From Kineosporia sp. R_H_3 (GTDB lineage: Bacteria; Actinomycetota; Actinomycetes; Actinomycetales; Kineosporiaceae), in the NCBI RefSeq assembly GCF_002198675.1, contig NZ_MWLL01000184.1, positions 1 through 59,199 on the forward strand: 59,199 nucleotides of DNA. The letters are read 5' to 3'. This document shows, piece by piece, positions 34,662 through 45,756 of the stretch (the first letter of the stretch is position 1; the number at the start of each line of letters is the position of its first letter). The translations under genes and the position numbers were made by a program. The notes below the pieces were generated by a model. The model was given only the letters and a program-made list of their open reading frames with translations. It did no database searches and had not been told where the DNA came from.

Positions 34662-34686
34662 CCGCCCGCCCCTAGGGGGCGGGCGG
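34662..34686 (-). terminator. Intercistronic hairpin rpoB-rpoC
   Basis: Perfect 11-bp GC stem (34662-34672 with 34676-34686), loop of 3, 12 nt after the rpoB stop. No T-run; may tune the rpoB/rpoC ratio or mark a processing site. Confidence 0.45.
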
Positions 34687-34698
34687 TCCCGGACGCGC

Positions 34699-38184
<3,486 letters not shown>

Positions 38185-38278
38185 GAGGGGTCCTTCCACG
38201 GGCCTGCGGGCGTTACGGGCGCGCGCCGAGTGCCCCATGGCTGATCCACGGGTAGGCACAGGGCGGGCGCAAAGCGGC

Positions 38279-38307
38279 AGACTACCGTGCGCGCGAAGAG
38301 ATGTCCA
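38279..38307 (-). promoter_or_regulatory. rpoB: rpoB proximal promoter
   Basis: Minus strand TGGACA (38307-38302), 17-nt spacer, TAGTCT (38284-38279). Predicted start near 38272, leader about 88 nt. Confidence 0.6.
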
Positions 38308-38453
38308 GCCGCCACGCAGGAGTGACCTCCCGGGACCTCGCGAAGCCTCTCGCGGGTCTGACCGGGCACCTCCTGGGCCGCTGGAACCTGTGCTGCGAAG
38401 CCCCCCGACTGCAGCCGCCTCGTGCCTGCGACCTGCCGTGTGGAGCCACAACG

Positions 38454-38482
38454 AGGATGACTGGCCGTAGGCGGTGCGTCAA
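38454..38482 (-). promoter_or_regulatory. rpoB: rpoB distal promoter
   Basis: Minus strand TTGACG (38482-38477), 17-nt spacer, CATCCT (38459-38454). Downstream of the rplL terminator, so the rpoBC unit probably has two promoters. The rest of the 533-nt rplL-rpoB gap shows no ORF. Confidence 0.5.
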
Positions 38483-38618
38483 GAGAACTCGGCCCTCGGT
38501 CGCTGCGTGGCGTGTCACGCCGTCACCCGAACGGAGCAACGACCGCACGGGTACGGACCGTGATCGGGGGAGGCACGCGCCGGTGCCCGTGTCCAGCACC
38601 GACACGCCCCGGGACGCG

Positions 38619-38650
38619 GAACGGGCGGCCGGAGGACCGGCCGCCCGTTC
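38619..38650 (-). terminator. Terminator after rplL
   Basis: Perfect 14-bp stem (38619-38632 with 38637-38650), loop AGGA, about 70 nt after the rplL stop. No long T-run; some readthrough to rpoB is likely, as in other bacteria. Confidence 0.65.
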
Positions 38651-38657
38651 GCGGGTG

Positions 38658-38693
38658 GTGCAGATGATGCAGACGGTGCAGGTGGTGCAGCGA
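38658..38693. repeat. Four tandem 9-bp repeats
   Basis: GTGCAGATG, ATGCAGACG, GTGCAGGTG, GTGCAGCGA in direct succession between the rplL stop and its terminator. Non-coding. Confidence 0.6.
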
Positions 38694-38717
38694 GCGCGCC
38701 CCGGACGGGGCGCGGCC

Positions 38718-39107
38718 TCACTTGACGGAGACGGTGGCGCCGGCGCCCTCGAGGGCAGCCTTGGCCTTCTCCGCGGCGTCCTTGTTGACCTTCTCCAGGA
38801 CCGGCTTCGGCGCGCCGTCGACGAGGTCCTTGGCCTCCTTGAGACCGAGGGACGTGAGCGTGCGCACCTCCTTGATGACCTGGATCTTCTTGTCGCCGGC
38901 AGCCTCGAGGATGACGTCGAACTCGTCCTGCTCGACGACCTCCTCGGCGGCGGCGCCGCCGCCGGCCACACCCGCGGCCGCGACGGCGACCGGAGCGGCG
39001 GCGGTGACCTCGAAGGTCTCCTCGAACTTCTTCACGAACTCGGAGAGCTCGATGAGGGTCATCTCCTTGAACGCGTCAAGGAGGTCGTCGGTGCTGAGCT
39101 TCGCCAT
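38718..39107 (-). CDS. rplL: 50S ribosomal protein L7/L12
   Basis: 129 residues, ATG. Stalk protein bL12 that recruits elongation-factor GTPases. N-terminal dimerisation helices [19 protein letters not shown], an Ala/Val/Gly hinge, then the globular C-terminal domain with [20 protein letters not shown] and [14 protein letters not shown]. Follows rplJ after 62 nt. Ends before a hairpin terminator. Confidence 0.98.
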   Translation of the reverse strand: MAKLSTDDLLDAFKEMTLIELSEFVKKFEETFEVTAAAPVAVAAAGVAGGGAAAEEVVEQDEFDVILEAAGDKKIQVIKEVRTLTSLGLKEAKDLVDGAPKPVLEKVNKDAAEKAKAALEGAGATVSVK

Positions 39108-39169
39108 GGTGGCGTGTCCTTCCCTTGTGGATCCGCGAGGCGAGGGCGCCCGCGGTGGTGGCGGGCGGT

Positions 39170-39820
39170 TCAGCCCTCGGTGGTCTCCGCGGCGGCCGGC
39201 TCGGCCTCAGCGGGTGCCTCGGTCTCGGCCGCGGCCTCGACCTCGGCGGGGGCGGCCTCGGCGACCGGGGCCGGCGTGCCGGCACCGCCCGCGAGGACGC
39301 TCGGGTCGCTCTCCGCCTTGAGACGGAGCGCGTCGATGGTCCGCGCCGCCTGCGACAGCGGGGCGGCGAACAGGTAGACGGCCTTGCTGAGCGACGCCTT
39401 CATGGCGCCCGCCATCTTGGCCAGCAGAACCTCGCGCGACTCGAGGTCGGCGAGCTTCTTCACCTCGTCGGCGGTCAGCGGCTTGCCGTCGAGGACACCG
39501 CCCTTGATGACGAGCGCGGGGAACGTCTTGGCGAAGTCGCGCAGACCCTTCGCCGTCTCCACCGGGTCACCGGTGACGAAGGCGATCGCGGTCGGGCCAG
39601 CAAGCTGGCCGTCGAACGCGGAGATGCCCACGTTCTTCGCGGCGATCTCGGTCAGCGTGTTCTTCACCACGGAGTACGTGGCGTTGCCACCGATGCTCTT
39701 GCGGAGCTGGGTGAGCTGCGCCACGGTCAGCCCGCGGTACTCGGTCAGCACAGCGGCGTTGGACTCACGGAACCGGTCCGTGATCTCAGCAACCGCGGCG
39801 GCCTTGTCGGGCCTCGCCAT
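39170..39820 (-). CDS. rplJ: 50S ribosomal protein L10
   Basis: 216 residues from the ATG at 39820 ([20 protein letters not shown]); the longer frame is leader. uL10 is the base of the stalk and carries L7/L12 dimers on its C-terminal helix ([17 protein letters not shown]). [20 protein letters not shown] and [13 protein letters not shown] are typical. Residues after about 180 are an Ala/Glu/Pro-rich acidic tail absent from E. coli. L10-L12 normally represses its own leader. Confidence 0.97.
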   Translation of the reverse strand: MARPDKAAAVAEITDRFRESNAAVLTEYRGLTVAQLTQLRKSIGGNATYSVVKNTLTEIAAKNVGISAFDGQLAGPTAIAFVTGDPVETAKGLRDFAKTFPALVIKGGVLDGKPLTADEVKKLADLESREVLLAKMAGAMKASLSKAVYLFAAPLSQAARTIDALRLKAESDPSVLAGGAGTPAPVAEAAPAEVEAAAETEAPAEAEPAAAETTEG

Positions 39821-40041
39821 GGCTCTCCTTCCGTGCAGTGGTGCCGGTCTGCGCAGAAGGGCCCGGACATGCGGAACGCCCCGGCGCAGGCGCACGGGGC
39901 GTCGGTGGAGACGTGCCGACCCCGCCCTGACGGGCGGTCGCGGTACGTGCTGCACGAGCGTCTCGTTCACCTGCGCGGGCCGCCCGCGTGATGCGGGACC
40001 TTCGACCACCCTTGCGGGGTGGCGACCGGCGGTCTTCGGCA
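39821..40041 (-). ncRNA. L10 leader (rplJ-rplL autoregulatory leader)
   Basis: About 220 nt between the rplJ promoter and the ATG. On the minus strand it opens with a GCCGAAGACCGCCGGUCGCC segment like the start of actinobacterial L10 leaders, then several hairpins, including an 8-bp stem at 39876-39902. By established knowledge L10-(L12)4 binds such leaders to limit its own synthesis. I did not fold the complete structure. Confidence 0.55.
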
Positions 40042-40047
40042 GCCTCC

Positions 40048-40076
40048 AGAGTACGGGACGCGCGACGGGCTACCAA
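40048..40076 (-). promoter_or_regulatory. rplJ: rplJ promoter
   Basis: Minus strand TTGGTA (40076-40071), 17-nt spacer, TACTCT (40053-40048). Good vegetative match; start near 40041. Confidence 0.6.
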
Positions 40077-40112
40077 ATCGCCTCTCCCCCAGCACCTCCG
40101 CGCCCGCCCCGC

Positions 40113-40205
40113 CCACCGCTCATGCTCGCGGCAGGTACCCGTTCGCAGCGCCGAACCGGGACAAAGTGCGCCGAAGGCGGTACGCGCCGCGAGCATGAGC
40201 GGTGG
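40113..40205. repeat. 20-bp perfect inverted repeat with 53-nt spacer
   Basis: Arms 40113-40132 and 40186-40205 are exact reverse complements, and the similarity continues inward to GGTAC on both sides. The spacer has no ORF. The right arm covers the region where the -35 box of the plus-strand gene would lie. Could be a REP-like mobile palindrome or a regulatory site. Confidence 0.75.
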
Positions 40206-40215
40206 ACGGGCGCCG

Positions 40216-40221
40216 TAGCCT
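40216..40221 (+). promoter_or_regulatory. -10 element of the flavodoxin-like gene (leaderless)
   Basis: TAGCCT ends 7 nt before the GTG at 40228, so the transcript would start at the start codon. No clear -35 box; the inverted-repeat arm overlaps that region. Confidence 0.4.
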
Positions 40222-40227
40222 CGGGGC

Positions 40228-40683
40228 GTGCCGCGCCTGCTCGTCGTCCACCACACGCCCTCGCCCGTGACGCGCGCCCTCCTCGAGGAGGTGCTCGCCG
40301 GGGCCCGGCACCCCGACCTCGGCGGGGCGGTGGACGTCGTCGCCTCGCCTGCGCTGTCGACCGGGGCGGCGGACGTGCTCGCCGCCGACGGCTACCTGCT
40401 CGGGACGCCGGCGAACTTCGGCTACATGTCGGGGGCGCTCAAGCACTTCTTCGACACCGTCTACTACCCGTGCCTGGGCGCCGTCGCCGGCCGCCCGTAC
40501 GGGCTCTGGGTGCACGGCAACGACGACGTCACGGGCGCCGTCCGGGCCGTCCGGTCGATCGCCGGCGGGCTGGGCTGGACGGCGGTCGCAGCGCCGCTGG
40601 AGGTCACCGGGCCGGTCGACACCGGCGTCCGGGAGGCCTGCCGCGACCTCGGCGGGACGCTCGCGGCGACGCTGCTGGACTGA
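40228..40683 (+). CDS. Flavodoxin / NAD(P)H-dependent FMN reductase-like protein
   Basis: 151 residues, GTG. Flavodoxin-like fold: strand LLVVHHTPSPVTRALLEEV at the N-terminus in place of the classic phosphate loop, then ADGYLLGTPANFGYMSGALK and HFFDTVYYPCLG, the flavin-ring loop seen in NADPH-dependent FMN reductases and WrbA-like proteins. Cytosolic; a redox role with FMN is likely but partner unknown. It is the only plus-strand gene between the L10 and L1 units and converges with rplA across a long hairpin. Confidence 0.8.
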   Translation: MPRLLVVHHTPSPVTRALLEEVLAGARHPDLGGAVDVVASPALSTGAADVLAADGYLLGTPANFGYMSGALKHFFDTVYYPCLGAVAGRPYGLWVHGNDDVTGAVRAVRSIAGGLGWTAVAAPLEVTGPVDTGVREACRDLGGTLAATLLD

Positions 40684-40705
40684 CCGGGGGCGGCGCCCCG
40701 GACGG

Positions 40706-40745
40706 CGCCAGGGCCCGCCGTCCGGGTGGACGGCGGGCCCTGGCG
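40706..40745. terminator. Bidirectional terminator
   Basis: Perfect 18-bp stem (40706-40723 with 40728-40745), loop GGGT, between the convergent flavodoxin-like and rplA genes. Confidence 0.8.
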
Positions 40746-40772
40746 ATTACCGCTGCGGTGAGGGGCGACGCG

Positions 40773-41489
40773 TCAGGCGTCGACGTCCTCGGCCTCGAGG
40801 TTGCGCGTGCGGTTCGGGTCGACCGGGATGCCCGGGCCCATCGTCGTCGCGATCGTGGCCTTGCGGAGGTACCGGCCCTTGGCCGCGGACGGCTTGAGCC
40901 GGAGCACCTCGTCGAGCGCGGCGGCGTAGTTCTGCAGGAGCGCCGTCTCGTCGAACGAGGTCTTGCCGATGATGAAGTGCAGGTTCGCGTGCTTGTCGAC
41001 ACGGAACTCGATCTTGCCGCCCTTGATCTCCTCGACCGCCTTGGCGACGTCCATGGTCACCGTGCCGGTCTTGGGGTTGGGCATGAGGCCGCGGGGGCCG
41101 AGCACCTTGCCGAGCCGGCCGACCTTGCCCATGAGGTCCGGGGTGGCGACGACGGCGTCGAAGTCGAGCCACCCACCCTGGATCTTCTCGAGCAGGTCGT
41201 CGGAGCCGACGTAGTCGGCGCCGGCGGCCTCGGCCTGCGCTGCACGGTCACCGGTGGCGAAGACCAGGACCCGGGCGGTCTTGCCGGTGCCGTGCGGGAG
41301 GTTGACGGTGCCACGGACCATCTGGTCGGCCTTGCGGGGGTCGACGCCGAGCCGGAACGCGACCTCCACGGTCGCGTCGTACTTCGTCGTCGAGGTCACC
41401 TTCGCGAGCCGGACGGCCTCGAGCGGGGCGTAGAGCTTGTCCGCGTCGATCTTCTCGGCGGCGGACCGGTAGGCCTTGCTGCGCTGCAT
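40773..41489 (-). CDS. rplA: 50S ribosomal protein L1
   Basis: 238 residues, ATG. uL1 forms the mobile stalk that moves the E-site tRNA; in many bacteria it represses the L11-L1 operon. [60 protein letters not shown] and [20 protein letters not shown] match. Follows rplK after 107 nt and is followed by the bidirectional terminator. Confidence 0.98.
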   Translation of the reverse strand: MQRSKAYRSAAEKIDADKLYAPLEAVRLAKVTSTTKYDATVEVAFRLGVDPRKADQMVRGTVNLPHGTGKTARVLVFATGDRAAQAEAAGADYVGSDDLLEKIQGGWLDFDAVVATPDLMGKVGRLGKVLGPRGLMPNPKTGTVTMDVAKAVEEIKGGKIEFRVDKHANLHFIIGKTSFDETALLQNYAAALDEVLRLKPSAAKGRYLRKATIATTMGPGIPVDPNRTRNLEAEDVDA

Positions 41490-41596
41490 TGCTGCTCCTC
41501 GGTACGTGGAGTCGTGGTCTCGTGGGCCGCGCGGGCCCTGCCACTGCGGATGGTGCTTCAGGTGCGGTGCATCGGGTGACGCGTCGGGGGTGGTGC

Positions 41597-42028
41597 TCAG
41601 CCCTCGACGGTGATGCCCATGGAGCGCGCGGTCCCGGCGATGATCTTCGACGCCTGGTCGAGGTCGTTCGCGTTGAGGTCCTCGAGCTTGGTCTGGGCGA
41701 TCTCGCGGACCTGGGCGGCGGTGAGCTTGCCGACCTTGGTCTTGTGCGGCTCGCCGGAGCCCTTGGGGACGCCCGCGGCCTTCTTGATGAGCTCGGCGGC
41801 CGGCGGCGTCTTCGTGATGAAGGTGAAGGACCGGTCCTCGTAGACCGTGATCTCCACCGGGATGACGCTGCCGCGCGAGCCCTCGGTCTGGGCGTTGTAC
41901 GCCTTGCAGAACTCCATGATGTTCACGCCGTGCTGACCCAGCGCGGGGCCGATCGGCGGCGCCGGCGTCGCCTGGCCGGCGTTGATCTGCAGCTTGATCA
42001 GAGCTGAGACCTTCTTCTTGGGGGGCAT
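41597..42028 (-). CDS. rplK: 50S ribosomal protein L11
   Basis: 143 residues from the ATG at 42028 with AAGGA upstream. uL11 with 23S rRNA forms the GTPase-associated centre, the site of thiopeptides and RelA sensing. [40 protein letters not shown] and the C-terminal RNA-binding domain [12 protein letters not shown]. Upstream Pro residues that contact thiostrepton are present (PAPPIGP). Two small hairpins precede it. Confidence 0.98.
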
Positions 42029-42054
42029 GTCCGGGTCCTTCTGTTCGGTGGTCT

Positions 42055-42094
42055 GCACGGTCGCGTGACCGTGCGGTTCGGCCCGTTACGGGCC
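42055..42094 (-). promoter_or_regulatory. rplK: Twin hairpins upstream of rplK
   Basis: An 8-bp stem (42055-42062 with 42067-42074) and a 6-bp stem (42080-42085 with 42089-42094), both perfect, in the 104-nt nusG-rplK gap. L1 regulates this operon through a leader in other bacteria; whether these form such a site is unknown. Confidence 0.4.
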
Positions 42095-42132
42095 AGCGGA
42101 CGGCGTGGCCCGTCGTCCGCGAACTCGTGGGG

Positions 42133-43047
42133 TCAGAGCTTGGAGACGTCCGAGAACGACAGCTCGACCGGGGTCTCGCGACCGAAGATCGAGACGAGCA
42201 CCTTGAGCTTCTGCTGGTCGGCGTTGATCTCGCTGATCGTCGCCGGCAGGGTCTCGAAGGGGCCCTCCATGACCGTGACGGTCTCGCCGACCTCGAAGTC
42301 GACGACCTTGATCTCGGCCTTCGCGGGCTTGGCGCCCTCGGCGGCCTGCAGCGACGGCGCGAGCATCGAGAAGACCTCGTCGAGGCTCAGCGGCACCGGC
42401 TGGTGGGTGTGGCCGACGAAGCCGGTGACGCCAGGGGTGTGCCGGACGGCGCCCCACGACTCGTCGGTGAGGTCCATGCGGACGAGCACGTAGCCGGGGA
42501 TCCGGACCCGACGGACGAGCTTGCGCTGCCCGTTCTTGATCTCCGTGACCTCCTCCATCGGGACCTCGACCTGGAAGATGAAGTCCTCCATGTTGAGGCT
42601 GGAGGTCCGGTTCTCGAGGTTGGCCTTGACCCGGTTCTCGTAGCCCGCGTAGGAGTGGATCACGTACCAGTCGCCGGGGGCGCGCCGCAGCTGCGTCTTG
42701 AACTCGGCGACCGGGTCGACGACGTCGCCGTCCTCGTCCTCCGTCGCCTGGTCAGCTGCCTGGTCAGCTGCCTCGTCGGCGGCCTCGTCGGTCGGCTCGT
42801 CGGCGGCGGCCGCCACGGGCTCGTCGTCACCGGCGGGCTCGTCGTCGGACGCGTCGTCCTCGTCGTCGGAGCCGGCCGGGGTCGCGTCGGCGACCGGGGC
42901 GTCGTCCGCCTCGTCGGCCTGCGCGTCCTCGTCGGACGGCGCCGCGCCACGCTCGAAGTCCTCCCACGTGGGGGCGGCCTCGCCCGAGACCCCGGTCGTG
43001 CTGTCGAGGTCGTCGTCCACGTCGAGGTGGGGGCTCTGCTCGGACAC
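42133..43047 (-). CDS. nusG: Transcription termination/antitermination factor NusG with acidic extension
   Basis: 304 residues, GTG at 43047. NGN domain from about 125 ([20 protein letters not shown], with [16 protein letters not shown]) and a C-terminal KOW domain ([19 protein letters not shown]). NusG binds RNA polymerase and links it to Rho or to ribosomal protein S10. Residues 1-124 are an Asp/Glu/Ala-rich extension with repeats such as [14 protein letters not shown]; other actinobacterial NusG also have acidic N-termini, but this one is long. Follows secE after 69 nt. Confidence 0.97.
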   Translation of the reverse strand: MSEQSPHLDVDDDLDSTTGVSGEAAPTWEDFERGAAPSDEDAQADEADDAPVADATPAGSDDEDDASDDEPAGDDEPVAAAADEPTDEAADEAADQAADQATEDEDGDVVDPVAEFKTQLRRAPGDWYVIHSYAGYENRVKANLENRTSSLNMEDFIFQVEVPMEEVTEIKNGQRKLVRRVRIPGYVLVRMDLTDESWGAVRHTPGVTGFVGHTHQPVPLSLDEVFSMLAPSLQAAEGAKPAKAEIKVVDFEVGETVTVMEGPFETLPATISEINADQQKLKVLVSIFGRETPVELSFSDVSKL

Positions 43048-43116
43048 CTGTCGTCCTACTTCCTTCGCCTGTCGGTCGTTGTGCGGATCTGGCTCCGGCT
43101 CACGCCGGGCCCGGTG

Positions 43117-43344
43117 TCAGCTCGACCCGCCGAAGACCCACAGGACGAGCTTGCCGAACCCGTAGTCCAGGACCGAGACGAAGCCCATGACGGCGCAGAC
43201 GAAGACGAGGACCACCGCGGTGTAGGTGACCAGCTCGTTCCGGGTGGGCCGGACGACCTTCTTCAGCTCTGCGATGACCTGCCTCACGAAGAGGCCGAGA
43301 CCGCCCCCACGCCGCCGGCTCTTCGTCGCGGGCGTTGTCGTCAC
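43117..43344 (-). CDS. secE: Preprotein translocase subunit SecE
   Basis: 75 residues from a GTG at 43344 with GGTGG upstream; the longer frame runs through tRNA-Trp and is not used. Short one-helix SecE: amphipathic FVRQVIAELKKVVRPTRNEL, then the membrane helix YTAVVLVFVCAVMGFVSVLD. Partner of SecY in the translocon. Located between tRNA-Trp and nusG, its standard actinobacterial place. Confidence 0.95.
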   Translation of the reverse strand: MTTTPATKSRRRGGGLGLFVRQVIAELKKVVRPTRNELVTYTAVVLVFVCAVMGFVSVLDYGFGKLVLWVFGGSS

Positions 43345-43448
43345 GAGATCCACCTGATCATCGACTGTCGGTTCGGGCCCGTCGCGCCTGGTCCGGCGAC
43401 CGGCGAGGGTCTCCGCACCGCTGAGCCACGGGTCGTTCTGATCGTTCG

Positions 43449-43521
43449 CAGGGCAGGAGGGACTCGAACCCCCAACCGCCGGTTTTGGAGACCGGAGCGC
43501 TGCCAGTTGCGCCACTGCCCT
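43449..43521 (-). tRNA. tRNA-Trp (CCA)
   Basis: 73 nt from AGGGCAG to CTGCCCT plus discriminator G; the acceptor stem pairs perfectly over 7 bp. The anticodon loop CTCCAAA carries CCA. T arm contains GGTTCGAGTCC. The 3' CCA is not encoded. Sits directly upstream of secE on the same strand. Confidence 0.97.
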
Positions 43522-43594
43522 AGGAGATCGTGAGCCGCCCCGACGGGCCTGCGGGGCAGGCGCCATCATGGCGGTTCGCAACCACCGGTAAGCG

Positions 43595-43625
43595 ACTATA
43601 CGCAACCCGGCGGCCCCGGGTCGAA
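43595..43625 (-). promoter_or_regulatory. Promoter of tRNA-Trp/secE/nusG
   Basis: Minus strand TTCGAC (43625-43620), 19-nt spacer, TATAGT (43600-43595), about 74 nt before the tRNA. Confidence 0.5.
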
Positions 43626-43724
43626 CCGACCGCGTGGCGCGGGTGGTAAGGAGGGGCCGACCCGCCGCGGGACGACGGGGTATTGCGTGGCGAGCCGTCC
43701 CGCCCGCGGTGGAAGGATGGGCCC

Positions 43725-44978
43725 GTGACCGAACAGACCATCCCGCAGGCCCCTCCCGTCGCCGACGACGCCGACGCCCCCGCCCGGGTGTCCCGCCGGA
43801 TCGGCTCGATCGCCGAGTCGGCGACGCTCGCCGTCGACGCCAAGGCCAAGGCGCTCAAGGCCGCCGGCCGGCCCGTGATCGGCTTCGGCGCCGGCGAGCC
43901 CGACTTCCCCACCCCCGGCTACGTCGTCGAGGCCGCCGTCGCCGCGTGCGCGCAGCCCGCCAACCACCGGTACACCCCCGCGGCCGGCCTGCCCGAGCTG
44001 CGGGCCGCCGTGGCCGCCAAGACCGCGCGCGACTCCGGCCTGTCGGTGACGCCCGAGCAGGTGCTCATCACCAACGGCGGCAAGCAGGCCGTCTACCAGG
44101 CGTTCGCGACGCTGGTCGACCCGGGCGACGAGGTGATCCTCCCCGCGCCGTACTGGACCACCTACCCCGAGGCCATCCGGCTCGCGGGCGGCGTCCCCGT
44201 CGAGGTCTTCGCCGGCGAGGACCAGGACTACCTCGTCACCGTCGAGCAGCTCGAGGCCGCGCGGACGCCGCGGACGAAGGCGCTGCTGTTCTGCTCGCCG
44301 TCCAACCCGACCGGCTCGGTGTACCCGGTCGAGGCGGTCCGCGCGATCGGCCGCTGGGCCGTCGAGCACGGTGTCTGGGTCATCACGGACGAGATCTACG
44401 AGCACCTCGTCTACGACGGCGTGCGCGCGGCGTCCATCGCCGTCGAGGTCCCCGAGCTCGCCGACACCTGCGTCGTCCTCAACGGGGTCGCCAAGACGTA
44501 CGCGATGACCGGCTGGCGGGTGGGCTGGCTGATCGGTCCGAAGGACGTCGTCAAGGCGGCCACGAACCTGCAGTCGCACCTGTCGTCCAACGTCGCGAAC
44601 GTCTCCCAGCGCGCCGCGCTGGCCGCCGTCTCGGGCGACCTGGCGGCCGTCGACGAGATGAAGGTGGCCTTCGACCGCCGCCGCCGGACGATGGTCCGGA
44701 TGCTCAACGAGATCGACGGCGTCGTCTGCCCGACCCCGCAGGGCGCCTTCTACGTGTACCCGAGCGTCAAGGGCGTCCTCGGCCGGACGATCCGCGGGCG
44801 GACCCCGCAGACCTCCGCCGAGCTCGCGACCCTCATCCTCGAGGAGGCCGAGGTCGCGGTCGTCCCCGGCGAGGCGTTCGGCCCGAGCGGCTACGTGCGC
44901 CTGTCGTACGCGCTCGGCGACGAGGACCTCGCCGAGGGGGTCGGCCGGATCCAGCGGCTGCTCGCCGAGGCGCGCTGA
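43725..44978 (+). CDS. Aspartate-type aminotransferase (class I, PLP-dependent)
   Basis: 417 residues from the GTG at 43725 with GGAAGGA upstream. Fold-type I aminotransferase: [65 protein letters not shown], the PLP lysine in [16 protein letters not shown] (Lys257) and the substrate Arg in [14 protein letters not shown]. Closest in type to bacterial aspartate aminotransferases of the Ib group, which also act on prephenate or kynurenine in some species. This gene is often found beside secE in actinobacteria, divergent as here. Confidence 0.92.
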   Translation: MTEQTIPQAPPVADDADAPARVSRRIGSIAESATLAVDAKAKALKAAGRPVIGFGAGEPDFPTPGYVVEAAVAACAQPANHRYTPAAGLPELRAAVAAKTARDSGLSVTPEQVLITNGGKQAVYQAFATLVDPGDEVILPAPYWTTYPEAIRLAGGVPVEVFAGEDQDYLVTVEQLEAARTPRTKALLFCSPSNPTGSVYPVEAVRAIGRWAVEHGVWVITDEIYEHLVYDGVRAASIAVEVPELADTCVVLNGVAKTYAMTGWRVGWLIGPKDVVKAATNLQSHLSSNVANVSQRAALAAVSGDLAAVDEMKVAFDRRRRTMVRMLNEIDGVVCPTPQGAFYVYPSVKGVLGRTIRGRTPQTSAELATLILEEAEVAVVPGEAFGPSGYVRLSYALGDEDLAEGVGRIQRLLAEAR

Positions 44979-45158
44979 CGCCCGGCCGGGCGCACCGGGC
45001 CGGGCCGGTCGGGACGGTCGGGACGGGCGGGCGGGACGGCGGTACTAGCCCGAAGGTGCATCTGGCCGCTGCGGCCGTGGGCTGGCAGAACTGAGGGTGG
45101 CCGGGTGTCGTTCCGCACCCGGCCGCCCTGCCCGGCTCCCGGTGGAGGTCCGTCGCCC

Positions 45159-45638
45159 ATGTCCCGCCCGCTCAACGCCCTCGGCTCGATCGCGTTCGTC
45201 GTCGTGGCGGCCGCGGTCGCCACGGGGGCCGTCTGGTCGGCGGCGCAGCCGCCGCCGCCGGAGCGGGTCGTCCGCGGGGACCGCAGCCTGCACCTGTCCG
45301 ACGCGTCCCAGTCCGAGCCGTCGGACGACGACTCGCCCACGGCCCGGGCCACCCCGAGCGCGTCCCGCGACGACGACGGGGACGACGCCGGCGACGACAA
45401 GGGCGGTCACGGGAGCGACGACGGCGACGACGGCACCGAGGCCGGGGACGACAAGGGCGGGCTGCGCAAGAGCGGCTCCGGCGGCTCCGACGACACCCAG
45501 GCCGACGACAAGGGCGGCACCCGCTCCGGTTCGGGCAAGGGCAGCGACGACAGCAGCGACGACAGCAGCGACGACAAGGGCGGTTCGGGCAAGGGCGGCT
45601 CCGGCAAGGGCAGCGGCGGGCACGGCAGCGACGACTGA
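45159..45638 (+). CDS. Membrane-anchored low-complexity DDKGG-repeat protein
   Basis: 159 residues from the ATG at 45159 (an upstream frame from 45105 is possible). Residues 5-28 form one hydrophobic segment (LGSIAFVVVAAAVATGAVWS), probably a signal anchor. The rest has no globular character: Asp, Ser, Gly, Lys with five copies of DDKGG and many GSGK and SDD units. It may be an extracellular charged stalk. I do not recognise a family. The composition matches the GC-biased codon use of the genome, so no sign of transfer. Confidence 0.6.
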   Translation: MSRPLNALGSIAFVVVAAAVATGAVWSAAQPPPPERVVRGDRSLHLSDASQSEPSDDDSPTARATPSASRDDDGDDAGDDKGGHGSDDGDDGTEAGDDKGGLRKSGSGGSDDTQADDKGGTRSGSGKGSDDSSDDSSDDKGGSGKGGSGKGSGGHGSDD

Positions 45639-45680
45639 CGGCACGGCCCGCGAGCGGCCGCGCCGCTGACGTCCGACCGC

Positions 45681-45698
45681 GTCCACCGGTCGGTGGAC
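45681..45698. promoter_or_regulatory. 18-bp perfect palindrome upstream of the ABC transporter
   Basis: GTCCACCGGTCGGTGGAC, symmetric, about 60-75 nt before the ABC ATPase start. Candidate operator, for example of the response regulator encoded three genes downstream. An AAGGCT -10-like box at 45744-45749 would give a leaderless transcript. Confidence 0.4.
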
Positions 45699-45756
45699 GG
45701 GCGGGCAGACGATCGGTCGTCGCGCGGCCGGCCCCCGGCGCGCAAGGCTGGGCGGC

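Noticed and set aside
38185-38451. N-terminal extension of rpoB
   Set aside because: Contains the -10 and -35 promoter elements; the TTG at 38184 matches the actinobacterial RpoB start.
43449-43521. tRNA-Trp as an integrated-element attachment site
   Set aside because: No integrase, no second copy of the tRNA 3' end and no base-composition change nearby were seen.
43345-43605. N-terminal extension of secE
   Set aside because: The longer frame reads through tRNA-Trp and its promoter; the GTG at 43344 has a ribosome-binding site and gives the normal length.
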